Positions 1 to 49,847 of a stretch of DNA of 64,000 bases are shown here, in pieces. Under the pieces are notes generated by a model. The model had not been told where the DNA came from, did no database searches, and saw nothing but the letters and a program-made list of their open reading frames with translations. The position numbers and the translations under genes are program-made. The stretch covers positions 3,600,001 to 3,664,000 of the forward strand of contig WPIO01000018.1 in NCBI GenBank assembly GCA_009760855.2. Direction: 5' to 3'. Source of the DNA: Cristatella mucedo. Its lineage: Eukaryota; Bryozoa; Phylactolaemata; Cristatellidae. Each line of letters begins with the position of its first letter. The first letter of the stretch is position 1.

Positions 1-67
1 AGCTCGGGAGCCAATGCCTCGCTCGAGCTGCAATACAACGTCGCGATGGGCACGGTGGTCGTGATGG
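1..67 (+). CDS. Possible 3' end of an internal coding exon, gene unknown
   Basis: The first 67 bases are open in frame 1, reading SSGANASLELQYNVAMGTVV then VM and one base of a split codon. They stop at a plausible donor (ATGG|GTAAAC). Composition changes here from CpG-rich, codon-like sequence to AT-rich sequence, as at an exon-intron border. The peptide looks like part of an extracellular or membrane protein (N-A-S glycosylation sequon, then a hydrophobic stretch), but I do not recognise it. The start lies outside the window. A chance open stretch of this length is possible. Confidence 0.3.
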
Positions 68-429
68 GTAAACCAGCTAAACCACCATGTATACCCATTC
101 CAGGCAGCTTTAGCAATCGGAATGCCGAAGAGCATCAGCATCAGTTCATCACTTTAGCTGTTTTGTCATTCATGGTTCTACTTTAATTTTTCTGGCTCTC
201 TAAAATTTACCATCCTTTGATGCCAGCTGATGGTGTCAGGGAACATACTGCAGTGTTTTGTCTTATCACTGATGCAGTGAATTGTTATCTTCACCGTTTA
301 AAGTAAAATATGATGCTACTTGGACTAAAATGCCTGCTTAATAATGAGGATAATCTAATGATATATCCGCAGAATATATCATCGGCAGAATTCTGCAACT
401 CCTACAATAGGAAAACATTTAAGACATTT

Positions 430-1075
430 ACATAGTACCTAATAGAACTAAACCTCTTTCTAAGCATGCTACATTTGGTAGAGAGAAAATACATCAATTA
501 GTCAGTGATAATGACCACAGCATCAGCACTCGAAAGCAGACCAAGCGAAAATCACGAGGAAGCAGCAAATGCTGCCAATGTGGGATTTTAGCTTCTTTCT
601 AAACTTCGTCAAGTAAGGGGATGTCGTAATGTCAGTCACAGTAGGTTTCAATCTTTAGAAGCATGCAAACTAAAGGCACGGTCACTGTAAGGTATACGGT
701 TGGTTACACGCAGCTAAACGATTTGAGATGGAAAAGCAGGTGGTACGATGTCCAGCCTAGTGGCAGAGTAGTTCTGATAAGTAAGCTAGAGCCAAAGAAT
801 GTAGTGACCTGAAAGTGAGTGACAAAACATAACAGTCGTTATGCTGCTTGATTAGGTGCCAGTGCAGGCTGGGGAGGAGTTTTTTATGTGGCGACTGTGC
901 TGCTCAAGACAGATAAGAGTAGCTGCAGAGATCTACACAAGCTGTAGGTGCCTGATTATATTAGCTTGTAGTCCTCCAAATAACAAGTTACAAAATTCAA
1001 GACGTGATTTTACAAATTCACGGATCAACTTGGATGTAGTATCCATCTCTATACAGATCCAAATTTTGTAAATGT
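430..1075 (-). mobile_element. L2/CR1-type LINE fragment (3' part, older copy)
   Basis: Reverse-strand sequence matches the C-terminal and 3'-untranslated parts of the LINE copies at 46360-47417 and 40945-43250. It is diverged and full of stops. It appears to continue at 1498-2270 after a later LINE insertion, with some sequence lost between. Confidence 0.75.
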
Positions 1076-1497
1076 AGCGTAATAATTATAATAATAATAA
1101 TGCATTTGATATATCGCCCCCAGAGAACTCAGTCTCTTTCTAGGCACTTTACATTTACTGCAAAGGAAGCACAATCCAATGGTTAGTGGTAACATGCTCA
1201 ATAACAACAAGAATAACACGGTTAGGGGTAACATGCACAAGGTCAGCATGCAAGTATGGTTAGTGGCAGCATGAAGTGTGAGCACACACAAGCACATGAA
1301 GGACGAATCACAGGGACCCACTAAATGCTGTGATACATAGACGCGATTTTAGTTTCTTTTTAAATGTGGTCAAGTCAGGAGATGTCGTGGCACAATTCGG
1401 AAGTGAGTTCCAGGGAGTTCTTTGGGAGCATACGAACTACAGGCACGGTCTCCAAAGGATTTGATTCGTGGGAGATATAGGTAATCGATTAGATTCC
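1076..1497 (-). mobile_element. LINE 3'-end copy inserted into an older LINE
   Basis: Starts with (AAT)n, then the reverse complement of the hairpin tail (key blocks TCGCCC and AGGCACTTTACATT), and runs through the 3'-UTR to the conserved GGTCTCCAAAGGATTTGA region. It is a 5'-truncated copy sitting between two halves of an older element. Confidence 0.75.
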
Positions 1498-2270
1498 GAA
1501 TTTTGGGCGTTAGGTCTTCCAATTCTAAATCAAACTTGGTTTGCCCATAAGTAGTTATTAGTTGGTTTTTATTATCATTCCATGTAAGAGTTAGCTGCCA
1601 TCCATGTCGGATGTCATCAATAAATGCAACGAGCTGAGAGAATTGGAGGTGTTCGAAGGCTGGGAGGGATCAAAGCAAAAGTATAACTTAGTGTCATCTG
1701 CATAGAAGTGAAAGCCTAGATTGTGCTTGGCAATCACATCAGCAAGAGGAGGAGTATAAACCGTGAAAAGAACCGGACCTAGCATGGAGCCCTGAGGTAC
1801 CCCACATTTCAGAGGTACCTCGAATGATCTTCGTCCATTCACGTCAATACTCTGGAGTCTCCCACTGAGATAGGACCTGAACCACTGCAGAGCAGTGCCA
1901 ATGATGCCCAGGCGAGATGAGAGGCGCTCTAGAAGAACTTGGTGATCGATAGCATCAAAAGCTGCCGAAAGATCGAGCAAGACAAGCAGAGATACTCTAC
2001 CCATGTCTGCATTCCTTAGTAGATCGTTGTACACCCTAACCAAAGCTGATTCTGTGGAGTGATTAGCTCTAAAGCCAGACTGGAACTTGCTAGCAAGGTT
2101 TGAAGTTTCAATATATGAGTTAAGCTGGTCTGCCACGACCTGTTCCAGTGTCTTTGATAGGAATGGTAGAAGGGAGACTGGGTGAGTCTTGATCATCATA
2201 GCTTGCAAGAGACAGTCTTTGCTTTCATCAGCAGTTAGATCCTTGTTTACTGAGTATATCATAAATCAAG
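1498..2270 (-). mobile_element. L2/CR1-type LINE reverse transcriptase fragment
   Basis: The open frame at 1591-2262 (223 residues) shows the RT core in order: KTLEQVVADQL, the FRANHSTESAL motif, motif A LLDLSAAFDAIDH, motif B GVPQGSMLGP and motif C FHFYADDTKLY. These are typical of the Jockey/CR1/L2 group of non-LTR retrotransposons, which reverse-transcribe their RNA at the target site. No endonuclease domain is present and the C-terminal part is broken, so the copy is dead. The open frame is the longest RT stretch in the window without a stop. Confidence 0.9.
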
Positions 2271-3900
2271 TAGCACCAATTACCTGACAGTGCCAGGCAT
2301 TTGGCAAAGCTTTACTGGGGACCAACTCTCCATAGCTATCTTCACTTTTAAGTGATCACCTGGATTTTTTAATCTATCATTAGAAGGCTGATAATTCTAT
2401 CTAGTAATGAGTCACCAAATGCAGTTCATAGCACCCACGGTCATAACCCAAGGAAGTATGCTCTCCATTATAAATCTGGCTTCACCATGTGCTCGACGTG
2501 ATCCAACTCTCCTATAGATACGAGGCCAAAGTGTTTGAATTGATCACAGCTTCAATGTGTTGTACTTCAGTTGATTAAGCCTCTGCTACATTGTTGCTGC
2601 CAATGCCGTATTGCAAAACATGTAGCTGATGCAGTTCAACGTACACCAGGAGTCTCCTAGTTTAAGCTATTCAACACAACTCTTGCTAAACTCACACGGA
2701 ACAGCAACAACAAATCTGGAGCTCTCGGCCAACTTAAATCGCGACGTCCCTTGAGTTCTTGAGTCAGCGCCAAAATAAAATAGGTCTGTTCTTCTTGACT
2801 CGCGTTTCGTTCTGAGAGACTCATTTGTGTGTGCTCATGTATGCGACGGTTGTGTCAGTTATTTTCACTGTTACCACTACAACCAATCTTGTTTCCTTAG
2901 CTACGCATCAGGAGGCGGCTGTGAGCAAGCGATAGCTCCACTGATCAGATTGCTTCAAGAAATCCACAGGCAATGACTTCGTTGGTTCATTTGCTTGCAG
3001 GCAGGCTATGAATAGCCATTTACCTTCAGCCATAATCTAGGTCTGGCAGCTTTACCCAGCTGATTTCAATGAATGATAACAATAGCTACAAGATGTGTTA
3101 CTTGCTTTACCGGTTCCGTTACTAGAAGGCCACCCAGCTTTACTTCAAAAATCTTTTACTGTTATATGCTTGTCTGCCACCGTGTGGATGCCGTCAGTCA
3201 ATTGGCACGATTCATATAAGCATTTATAAAGTGTCAAAAATGAGAATTGGTTATATCAACTCAGCGCAAGAATACACTATTGTTATGTTATCAGTAGTAT
3301 TATATTAATAGCTAGTATTCCATTAATAACTGAGAGGCTGACATCTAGACAGTATTAGGTGTACAACAGCCTGATTAGGAAACCACGCTCCAATTATGTC
3401 TAAAGAGAGCACTCGATTGTGCAGATGTATCGCTCATACTATTTATGTAAGGTTTATTTGGACGGCGAACGATGGTCCTCGGGCAGAAATCTGGCTGTCT
3501 GTGGCTCCCAGTCCCATCTTAATCGCTCTTCTACGCGACTGCTCGCTCAAATGGCAATATTCGAGGTCGTCATGGGATGCCGCGCCCTGCCCTTACCTGG
3601 CACACTCATATTAACGGCATGCAGGCCAGCTATAATACAATTGCCCGTGCTAATTTACTACCTTGTGTGCACTGCTCAGTTCCTAGCCCACTCAAATATG
3701 CACAGGTACATACATTAGTCTCGTATTGAGAATCCCACTATCTAATTTTTTCAGTGCCTGTATATAGATAGTGCTTGAGTATGGAAGTACAAGTTGAGCG
3801 CGGACGCGCATGTAAGTTCCGGCCGCCAGTATTTGTGTGGATTACTGACGACCTGCAGTTCTGCGATCGCACACATCTATCCTTATTTGTCGCCTGGCAA
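2271..3900. other. Stretch without recognisable genes
   Basis: AT-rich, non-repetitive by eye. Only short chance reading frames are present. No hairpin tails, SINE boxes or exon-like segments were recognised. Confidence 0.5.
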
Positions 3901-5166
3901 GTTTGTCTGCTCTCCCCTCCCCAGTAACTATGCACTAGCACGCGAACACATCAGGGCGTAAGCTTCTAGTCGCCAGCCGCTCCGCAGTGTAGCGCGCAAC
4001 TCCGGCTACCGGCAACGCGGAGGTGCTTATTAGCGAACAGAAAAAATCGATATCCGCAAGTGCTTGACGCAGAGCCTCAGACTGAGAAAGGAGCAGACTC
4101 GACAGGACGTCGGGCGCAAAAAATGCGGCGAAAATCCTCGCAGCGTCAGGCGCCGGCTCAGACCAACGCGCGCGCGCCGCCGCTGGGAACGCGAAAGGCT
4201 GCGGCCGCGGCGACAAGCCGTGGCCGCATGGCAGCAGCGCCGAAGAGCATCAAACACCACCTGTTGCTTTAAAAAAATCCGACTGCGTCCGTCCTTTAAA
4301 ATCGTTCGGGCTCGGGCTCCGAGACCTTAAAGTCCTCGCCCACTGAAGCGTTTGGGCAGTTTGCATCGTTCCTACTGCTCTCACTCGCGGCCCCCTGCAG
4401 ACAGGAGCTTCTTTGGGGCGGATTCTCGGAGGACGCAGACGAGTAGAAATTTCTAGTGAAGTCTGTCGTCGACGACATGCAGTGCTGTTCAGCAAAAAAT
4501 CCAAAGAAGAGCGCAAGTTTGCTTATCGCTATGAGTAGTATTTCTAACTTTCGCGGAGCCTGTAGGACGCTAGCATGCGCTGCTAAGCAACCGCCAGGGC
4601 GCCCTATTCACACCCCCAAGCCCTTACGGTGGAAGTTTGGGTTAGGTGCGCGCCACGCCCACCGGTGTTGAAGGAAAGAGATCTAGAAAATTTCTTTAAC
4701 CCGAGTCCACGCAAGCGCGTAATAAAATAATAGCAGCCAATTAATTTGCGTAACGCACGAACAGCACGTTTTGTGTATGGGCCCATTTCCATCGTGTAAC
4801 GACCGTATAAACACGACTAGAATCGGGACAGCGAATCCTCCTGACGCACGGCCGGAAGCTGTGGTGATAGCTTCTGCTGGCCGCTCCTGACGAACTATCT
4901 GCTGATATCCGTATCGGAGGGATCATCTAGCGTAGACCCGCCCCTCTCTACTGCGATCGCTGGGCTCTTGCGCTGTGTCGGAGACTTGTAAGTAAACAGG
5001 CGTCGGGTCTCTGCGCTTGGCGAGTGCTTCGTGCAGTCGCCAACGCCCTTCTGTCGCCGGTAGGCTGCAGCTGCCGCCGCCTTCGCATGCAGACGCTCGG
5101 CCGCACCGCTCGCCTCTGCGCCGCCTTCGCGCCTCCGGGGCCTAGCGCACCGAGCTCCTCTGGCGT

Positions 5167-5232
5167 ATGCGCACGTGCGCCGCCGCCGCAGCTGCCGGCC
5201 TGGCGTTCCGCACCGCATCTGTGGCCCGTTGG
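5167..5232 (+). CDS. Candidate upstream exon with a targeting-peptide-like start
   Basis: ATG at 5167 is the first ATG after an in-frame TAG and opens MRTCAAAAAAGLAFRTASVA then RW. It ends at a consensus donor, TGG|GTAAGT. The peptide is rich in Ala and Arg and has no acidic residues, like a mitochondrial presequence. It could be the first exon of an unseen gene, a uORF in a 5'-UTR exon of CCM2, or chance in GC-rich DNA. If spliced to the possible acceptor CGGCGGCAG just upstream of 6604, the frame would continue into CCM2, but no known CCM2 has such an N-terminus. Confidence 0.2.
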
Positions 5233-5549
5233 GTAAGTCGTACGTAGAGCCCGGCGAACTAAGTGTGCTTTCGACTGCACGACACCCCTAAAGCCACGCC
5301 TCTGACGACTGCCGGGACTGTTTTTTACGTTAGCGCGCGCGCTCGCTGTTTCCGGCCTGTTGGACAGCTGCTTCAGACAGCGTGAGCACACGCAGGCTGC
5401 CTAGTGCAGCCCTGTCGCACACGCATTAGCTCTTGGAGCGTACGACGGCGGGCGTGTTTGCAGAAGCGGCGGTGAAGTCGTACGCAGCCTCGTGGCAGCC
5501 TAGTTTTTCAGCGCGGCAGCTAGCGTTTGCAGTGCCGTTGGCGACGTTT

Positions 5550-5720
5550 AATAATAATAATAATAATAATAATAATGGTCTTGGTAAAGCGCCCTCAGAG
5601 AACTCAAATCTCTCTCTCTAGGCGCTTTACATTTGCTGCAAAGTGAAATGCAATTGAATGGTGAGTAACATCGGGCTTGATAAACTAACACAATGAATAA
5701 CATGGTTACACAGGGTAAGG
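5550..5720 (-). mobile_element. LINE 3'-tail fragment
   Basis: (AAT)n followed by the reverse-complemented hairpin tail (AAAGCGCC ... GGCGCTTT blocks) and about 80 bp of 3'-UTR. It sits inside the CpG-rich region upstream of CCM2. Confidence 0.8.
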
Positions 5721-6603
5721 CGACCGAATGTCCGGAAAGGGATTTGGCGGAGGCGTGACAGGGTTAAGATTATCTCGCTCGATAGAACTCGCGAGCGAGC
5801 GACACGTGACCTGTTTGTTGCTTGCAATACTGAGCAGACGCGGGGGGGGGGGGGGGCATGACGAGTGGGTGGAAGGATTGGAGGGCTTTCGACTTCCCAG
5901 TATCGACCATCGATGCTGACCTCTTCAAGTGGCGAGCTGGCCCGAGCGTGAAACGGCACGGCAGGAAAAGGAGTGCGCTCAGCCTTCACCTCGTAGAAAG
6001 CCGCCTGGCGAGTTTCTGTCGTGCGTGCCGGGCTGCTGCATTGTGGTTCGGCTGGGTGGCATGAGTGTTGCCTGATGTTTTCTTGGGGACTTCACCTTGA
6101 CCATTCGTGGGCCATCCTACTGCAGACTGGTAGAAGGGGGCGTTCCCCTCTCACGATGCGTCGAGAGGGTGGCAGCCCGTGTCTAGTCGCCGTCTTCATA
6201 CGCGGTATCGTGTCGGAACCAGTTTGGCATCGTGTGTGCAGTCCGGCATCGCGTGCTGGCTGCTGGCTCACCGTGACCATGTGATAGCGGCCAGCACGTA
6301 ATCCGTTCTTGCAACAGCTGGCCGTCTAGCCGAACCGTCTAGCCGAATGCCTGCCACGGCTTGCCTGCATGTCTTGCCTTCACATTAGGGGCGGACAGGG
6401 TGTCCGTAACTCTGCAGATCAGCCGGCTACTGATGTGCGCTTGGGTGCTTAGCCCCCTGCTGGCAGCAGCTGCGTGTCGGTCTCATGCTCGCACGACCGA
6501 TCGACACGCAGCTGTTGCCACTCTCTTGTAGTAAGTAGTACGATGAAGTAGGCTGGGCTCACCGCGGCGGCAGTCCAACGCTACCCACCGTGCTGCCAGC
6601 GCC

Positions 6604-44018
<37,415 letters not shown>

Positions 44019-45149
44019 CACCCGTGGCCGACGGCCGTCGTATTTAGAACAAATGTTGGGCAGAACTGCTGCTGAATCAAGCTTGTGTGTCAATCTGGCC
44101 ATGGTCAGGACATCGAGATAGCACTTGTGCAGCCTGACCTACTCTACCGAGTCATTCATTGGCCGTACTGGCTACTTCATTTAATTTTTTTAGAAGCACT
44201 TGCAAATTGCCTGAACCTTTGTCCACGAGCAGCCATTGTATGGCTGATCACCATCTGATCGACCATCAGAACTATTATGTGCTGTCCTGAACATGAAAGT
44301 TGCTGGTAACTGTTTACCCTTGAATGGATGCTTTCGTGGCATTGCGCTGTCGCCCAGCCAATGTTCCTTTAAGCACGACTGGCTGCATACAGCTCGTCCG
44401 GACCGTGGGCGTTCTGCATTCTTTCTTCTTGGGAATAGACTCAGCCTTGCCAAAGGTTTGATCGTGTTTCAGCATTTTGGCACAGCTGGGTAGCTGTTCA
44501 ATCTACCAACTACAATCTGGCTGAAATTGCCTCACATTACTCTTGTCATTTTGCACGTAAAATTATTCTACAATCCAACCGTTGAAGCTCGACTGGAGTG
44601 ACCCTTAGATGGTAGTCTTGCAGGCCTCAGATCTTTTGTTAAGATCATACAGATCTTCTGTTAAGATTCAGATGACCGAAAGGTGCCACTAGCTGTATGT
44701 GGTTGTACTTGTACAGCAACTGGGTGTTGTTGCTGTAAGAATATCTTATCTGAAGGGTTAACTGTTCGTGTGGATGCACTGTGATTGGCACTGTGATTGT
44801 GCCAATTAATTATGGCTGTGTAGAATGCCCGCTAACTGGCAATCATGCGAATTATTGATAGTTGCTTTTACCTTTTCTAAATTTTAAATTAAGAGCTTTG
44901 GTGACACGACATTGTTTTCGTGAATAAATATAAGTTGAAATATATTTTGAGTGACTGGTCTTTTGCATCTCGGCGTGCTTCGTGGAATACGATTCGATTA
45001 CACAACCCCAGTAAAGCTTATGATGACTTATCAGTGGAGCCCCCTAGTGTGGTATGCGGATCGACCCACACGCTGGGCATGGCAATCTTCTGCACTGACT
45101 ACCTTTAACGCTCAACCACCAGGTTCAGCATCAGACTACCTGTTTTTCT
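44019..45149 (+). other. CCM2 3'-UTR and downstream sequence
   Basis: No repeat recognised. A candidate polyadenylation signal AATAAA is at 44923-44928, about 0.9 kb after the stop. No closer canonical signal was found. Confidence 0.45.
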
Positions 45150-45545
45150 GTATCTAATCGTTTAGGCACACCTCGTACGTATCTCAAATATTTTGGAGAC
45201 CTTGACTTTAGTTTGTATGCTCCCAAAGCATGTAGCTCGCTTCCGACTAGTGTCCCGGCATCGCTTGACTTAACAACATTTAAAAAGAAGCTAAAAACGC
45301 ATCTATTTATCACAGCATTTAGTGAGTCCGTGCTATTTGTTCTTTGTGTGCTTATGCGTGCTGACACTGTGCATGCTGCCACTAACCATATTTGCATGCT
45401 GACTCTAGGCATGTCACCTCTAACTATGATATGCTTGTTGTCATTGAGTATGCTGCCACTAACCATTCGACCATGCTTTCTTTGCAGTATATGTAAAATG
45501 CTTAGAAAGAGATTGAGTTCTCTATGGGCGCTATACAAATTTATT
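45150..45545 (+). mobile_element. LINE 3' fragment
   Basis: CTCGTACGTATCTCAAATAT, CCCAAAGCATG-AGCTCGCTT and AAAAAGAAGCTAAAAACGCA, then the 3'-UTR and hairpin tail (ATGTAAAATGCTTAGAAAGA ... GGGCGCTATACAAATT). Confidence 0.85.
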
Positions 45546-46359
45546 TTTATTGTAGTTATATTGACCTCCGTGGCTTTTAATATTGGATTCGGCACATCAA
45601 AACCTAATGGAAGTTATGAGCCTGGCCGGCAGACTGCATTCTAGGCTGTACCAGCCTTCCAGGCTGGATGTAGCTCCGATGCCAGCATCATAGCTGGCTA
45701 TCGTAGCTGCCGGCTTGGTTCGTTCAAGCTTTTGTTGAGCTTGAGCTTGTGATACTGCTTTGGACTTTGGACTTCTTTGCACAGGCACGGCATGAGTTTC
45801 GCCAGCCGGTCAACGTCAACTGACTTGCAACCATTGTCTACCACTGCACTGTGTTAAAGCATCCGGGGCGCTGCCTAGTGACTAGGTGCCTGGCGTGACG
45901 TGTCGCTTAGAAATTCCTGAACACAGCTCGTTACTACGGTGGGTGCTGCCCTCATCGTATCGCCAGCTAGCTGAAGCTACAGCGTGGGTGGAGTTGAGCT
46001 GCTGCCGCATCACGAGCTGGAGAGTCTCGTTAAGTATACAAGCGAGGAGTGGCATTAAGCTGGTCGGTGTTGCAAGACGTGAGAGTAAGTGGATGGAGCA
46101 TGTCGAAATGAATCAGTCATAGCCGACAAGCCGTGACGATCAAGCCTCCACTATACACGTTCAAATAAGTGGCAGTGGCAGGTAATAGGACCCAAAGCTG
46201 CCATCTCTTGTGCATTGCTTGTCATCTTCACATTGTCGGGTTCAGCTGCTTATGTGTGCCAACCTTCTGGCAAGTCTCCTGCTTCATTTTGATCACAACA
46301 CATCCTAAAGTCATACTTTTTCGCACGTGTTTGTTGTTGACCTGTATGCCTATGATAGC
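45546..46359. other. Intergenic, nothing recognised
   Basis: Moderately GC-rich. Some short inverted pairs around 45625-45720 (GCCGGCAGAC, CAGCCTTCCAGGCTGG). No element identified. Confidence 0.4.
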
Positions 46360-47417
46360 ATCTTACGGTAGGTGGAGTGGTAGATGTGTGTATTGATGAC
46401 ATCCACGCATGGATGGCAGCAAATTTTCTAAAACTAAATAATGATAAAACTAACTTACTAGTTATGGACAAACCCAGTGTGATTCATAAGTTAGAAACGC
46501 TGACGCTCAAAATTGGCTCTGCCAGCATATCTCCTGTTGAATCAGCTCGAAATCTAGGTGTCATGTTCCAAAGTGACCTCTCGTTAGACGACTACATCAG
46601 CTCCACAGTCAAGTCTGCCTACTTTCAGCTACATAACATTGCTAAAATTCGGGCTTGTTTAGATAAGGATACCACGTCTAAGTTGGTCCATGCATTTGTG
46701 ACATCCCGTCTTGACTTTTGTAACTCACTGCTTGCTGGCCTACCGGCATGTGCAATCAGGCGATTACAGCTGATGCAAAACTCCGCAGCTAGGCTTGTCT
46801 GTCGTGAGTGTCACAGTTGCCACATCACACCACTTCTCGCCGACCTGCACTGGCCAGTCAACAGTCAAGCAACTGATCGACTTCAAGGTTTTGTCACTCA
46901 CTTTTAGGTCACTTCATTCTTTGGCCCCAGCCTATCTCTCAGATCTACTTCCCCACCAGGCCAAGCATCGTACCACCCACTTTTCGGAATCTAACAGTCT
47001 ACCAATACCAATACCAATACCTCGTACGAACCTCAAATCCTTTGGAGACCGTCCGTTTAGTTCGTATGCTCTCAAAGCCTGGAACTCCCTCCCGGCTTGC
47101 ATCAGAACATCCCCTGACTTGACCACATTTAAAAAGAACTTAAAAACACCTATTTAGGACAGCATTTAGTGAGTCTCTGTGATTCGTCCTTGATGTGCTT
47201 GTGTGTGCTGACACTGTGCATGCTGCCACTGACCACGTTTGCATGCTGACCCTGTGCATGTCACCTCTAACCATGTTATTTATGTTGTTTATCAAGCATG
47301 ATATTACTCAGCATTTAATTGCATTTCCCTTTGCAGCAAATGTAAAGCGCCTAGAGAGAGATTGAGTTCTCTGAAGGGGCTTTATCAAGTGCATTATTAT
47401 TATTATTATTATTATGC
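46360..47417 (+). mobile_element. LINE C-terminal half, best-preserved copy
   Basis: Open from 46377 to 46907: WMAANFLKLNNDKTNLLVMD, SARNLGVMFQSDLSLDDYIS, DKDTTSKLVHAFVTSRLDFC, LQLMQNSAARLVC. After a frameshift near 46855 the frame continues with FKVLSLTFRSLHSLAPAYL and AWNSLPA to the 3'-UTR, hairpin tail and (ATT)n (47400-47415). It is the best guide to the family's consensus C-terminus. Confidence 0.92.
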
Positions 47418-49256
47418 GTGATGGTACATGTGTGTTTTTGATAACGTCCAGAAGAGTCATTGACGTAGGGAACTTGTTAATGCAGGAGTACATTGCTTGT
47501 CATTGGATTGCTGCAAGTGTATTCGTGGCCCGCGGCATTCGCAGCATTTGTTTTACCGTCGGCAGCAAAGGGGCCGTTATTACCCTACGATCTTGCAGCT
47601 ATCAATGCTTTTGTTGCACCACCACTTCCAAGTTCGATATTTATCCGAGCACTGAGCCCCGATGTATTTTTGGAGTAATAAACCGAGTCATTGTTCATTG
47701 AACATGGCCAGAAATGCCATAAAGCGACCCCCCACCGTAAGCTGGAGGCCACTGCTGGTCGATCTGTCGTCAGTTGCAGACTGAGACTACGGGCGCAGTT
47801 TTGGCCCCTTCCCCCTCCCGCCTAGTTAGTGACTGATCGAATCGGCTACCCCAGAACATATATGCAAATTGTGGAAGTGCTACTAAAGCAGAGCAAAGAG
47901 TAGCTGCAGCCAATAGACATGCAAGCTGCAGAGATTAGCCAGACCAGGAGTTCAATCAAAATTGTAGTTCAGAGTGTAGTCTAGCTTTCAATACTGGCCC
48001 TGTGATGGTCATCAGTCTGGAATAAGCAGAATATGGTGATTCCCTGTTGATAAGAGAGGATATTGATAAGAGATATTTTGAAGTCCAGATGACAGTCATA
48101 CGAGTTCACGCCGAACAGTAGTTTTTTATCTTATGGTTTGCTAAAAATGGACAAAGGATGGGTACACCTTCATTGATGGCCATTGCAGAAAATGTGGTGT
48201 AATTTCCAAGTGACTTGTAACTCTTTCATGTTCGGGGCAGTACGTAAAGTAATTTAGTTTTTAGATGACACCAGAGTGTTTGGGTTTAGAGTTGAGATCT
48301 TATGGTTTAGGGTGTAGTATTTAGGAATTATCGAGAAACTCTAAATGGAAAAGATAACTAAAAATGTGTTTATTTAACATAAATAAAAACATACGCTTGC
48401 GACCATGTTGAGCAGCTTGCTTTGAGCACTGTGCGATAGCAGATCTGACATTGCTGTATGAACCAACGACGCTGTATTAGCTGTCCCATTACCGCTGTGG
48501 CGCCGGGTAGTTGGGACCGGTCTGACCCGAGGCCATTGGGGAGGTTGCGTTGGAGGGTGCTCACCCAGGGTTGCAGTGATGAAAGTAAAAGTAATGTAAG
48601 CCGATACAGCTGTCTCGTTTGGGTCGTGAAGTGCGACCACCACACCGCTAGGCTAAGACAAGGGTCGATCTGCTGAGTATGAACTTGCAAGTGCTGAGTA
48701 TGAACTTTTAGCAGCACAAGTGGTTAATAATCAGAACAACAGAGCAAACGAGCCAGTGCATCTGGCACCAGTAGCAGTGTGTGATTGTGCTTTGTGCACG
48801 GCAGGATTATCAACCTAGTAGCTTCCCGAAAGCTACGGACCGTAAGATTGTCAAATGCGAAGGCATCGCACCTAACTTCCTAGCCCAGGAGCAAAAATCA
48901 GCCTCAGTGCTGCCGTTTGTCGTAGAAGCACTTGGGTCACGGTACCCAAGTGCTCTTATGGCTCTGCCGATGTTATATGGTTTTATGAGTGTTTATGTTT
49001 AATTGAGGTTTATGGTTGTATGAGTTGGTGTTTTATTGAAGGTGAGTCACGGCATCAAGAGAAGGGGCAGTGGGGACGTGTGCATGAGAGAACGAACCAC
49101 TTCGAGCCGTCGCTCCGTCTCTGCGTCGAGCTCAAAAACGCAGTTGTTGGTGGACGTTCCGTACCGTCGACTGCTTGCACTTGACGTGAAGTCGGCCTAC
49201 CGGAAACTGTTCCGGAAACTTCGTGCTATTGAAGTAGTGGGATTCGACGAATTACC
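47418..49256. other. Intergenic, possible old retroelement remnants
   Basis: No full element. The frame at about 48840-49000 reads VKCEGIAPNFLAQEQKSASV and LPFVVEALGSRYPSALM, vaguely like the end of some LINE ORF2 proteins (...VGALG.W.P...). The frame 49036-49323 runs into the fold-back element and has no recognised domain. Confidence 0.35.
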
Positions 49257-49847
49257 GAAATCCACTCTGATTAGGCCAGCAACGACCGGACTTGAGCGTT
49301 GCCGAACTCAAATTTTACGCTGATCTTGTAGTACATGTTCGAATTTATCTGTCCACAAAATCTCATGTCGCTGCGAGCACCAACACTTATGCAAGTGAGC
49401 TTTGATGCCGGACGCCTGTACCGCAATCCACCACGATCCACCGCAATCCATTCTAGTTCTCGTCAAATCCACCCGAAATCTGCTGCGAACAACTCCAAAA
49501 ATTCTGGAATATCAAACTACGCTACACGAGCCATGTACCCAGAAAATTTCTCGCGATTCCGTCCACGTGTTCTCACGAAGTCCACTGATATAAGATTGCA
49601 GTGGTCCAGGCCAATACCGCAATCAACTGCATTACACCATGCAACGAAAGAAACCCTGATCGAAAGGCTCCTTTTTTTGATTGCATACGACAGCGCACTC
49701 TGCGAAAATTGCATTACAAATTTTTTACTTGTATTGGCACTGCCGTTCTCGTGCAATGCCCTGCAATCGACTGCAGTAGCCCGGGCCAATACCACAATCC
49801 ACTTCAATTAACAGAATCCACCGCATAAAAAAATCGAAATACATTGC
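49257..49847 (+). repeat. Fold-back element, left arm
   Basis: Pairs with 50467-51062. Landmarks: CTTGTAGTACATGTTCGAAT (right arm, reversed, also), CGGACGCCTGTACCGCAATC, CATGTACCCAGAAAATTTCT. Confidence 0.92.

Larger units (their letters stand above)
3900..6603 (+). promoter_or_regulatory. CpG-rich upstream region of CCM2
   Basis: GC and CpG content rise sharply here, especially at 4090-4220 and 4950-5345, and stay high to the CCM2 start at 6604. This is what is expected of a promoter and 5'-UTR region. No TATA box position can be argued for. The region contains a LINE tail (5550-5720), a run of G at about 5840-5855 and a strong donor site at 5233 (see 5167-5232). Confidence 0.5.

Noticed and set aside
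1591-2262. Active reverse transcriptase gene
   Set aside because: Open over the RT core, but lacks the endonuclease and an intact C-terminus and is flanked by older debris.
49335-49811. 158-codon open frame as a gene
   Set aside because: The same frame appears on the other strand at 50452-50983 because it lies in the inverted arms; no domain or codon bias.
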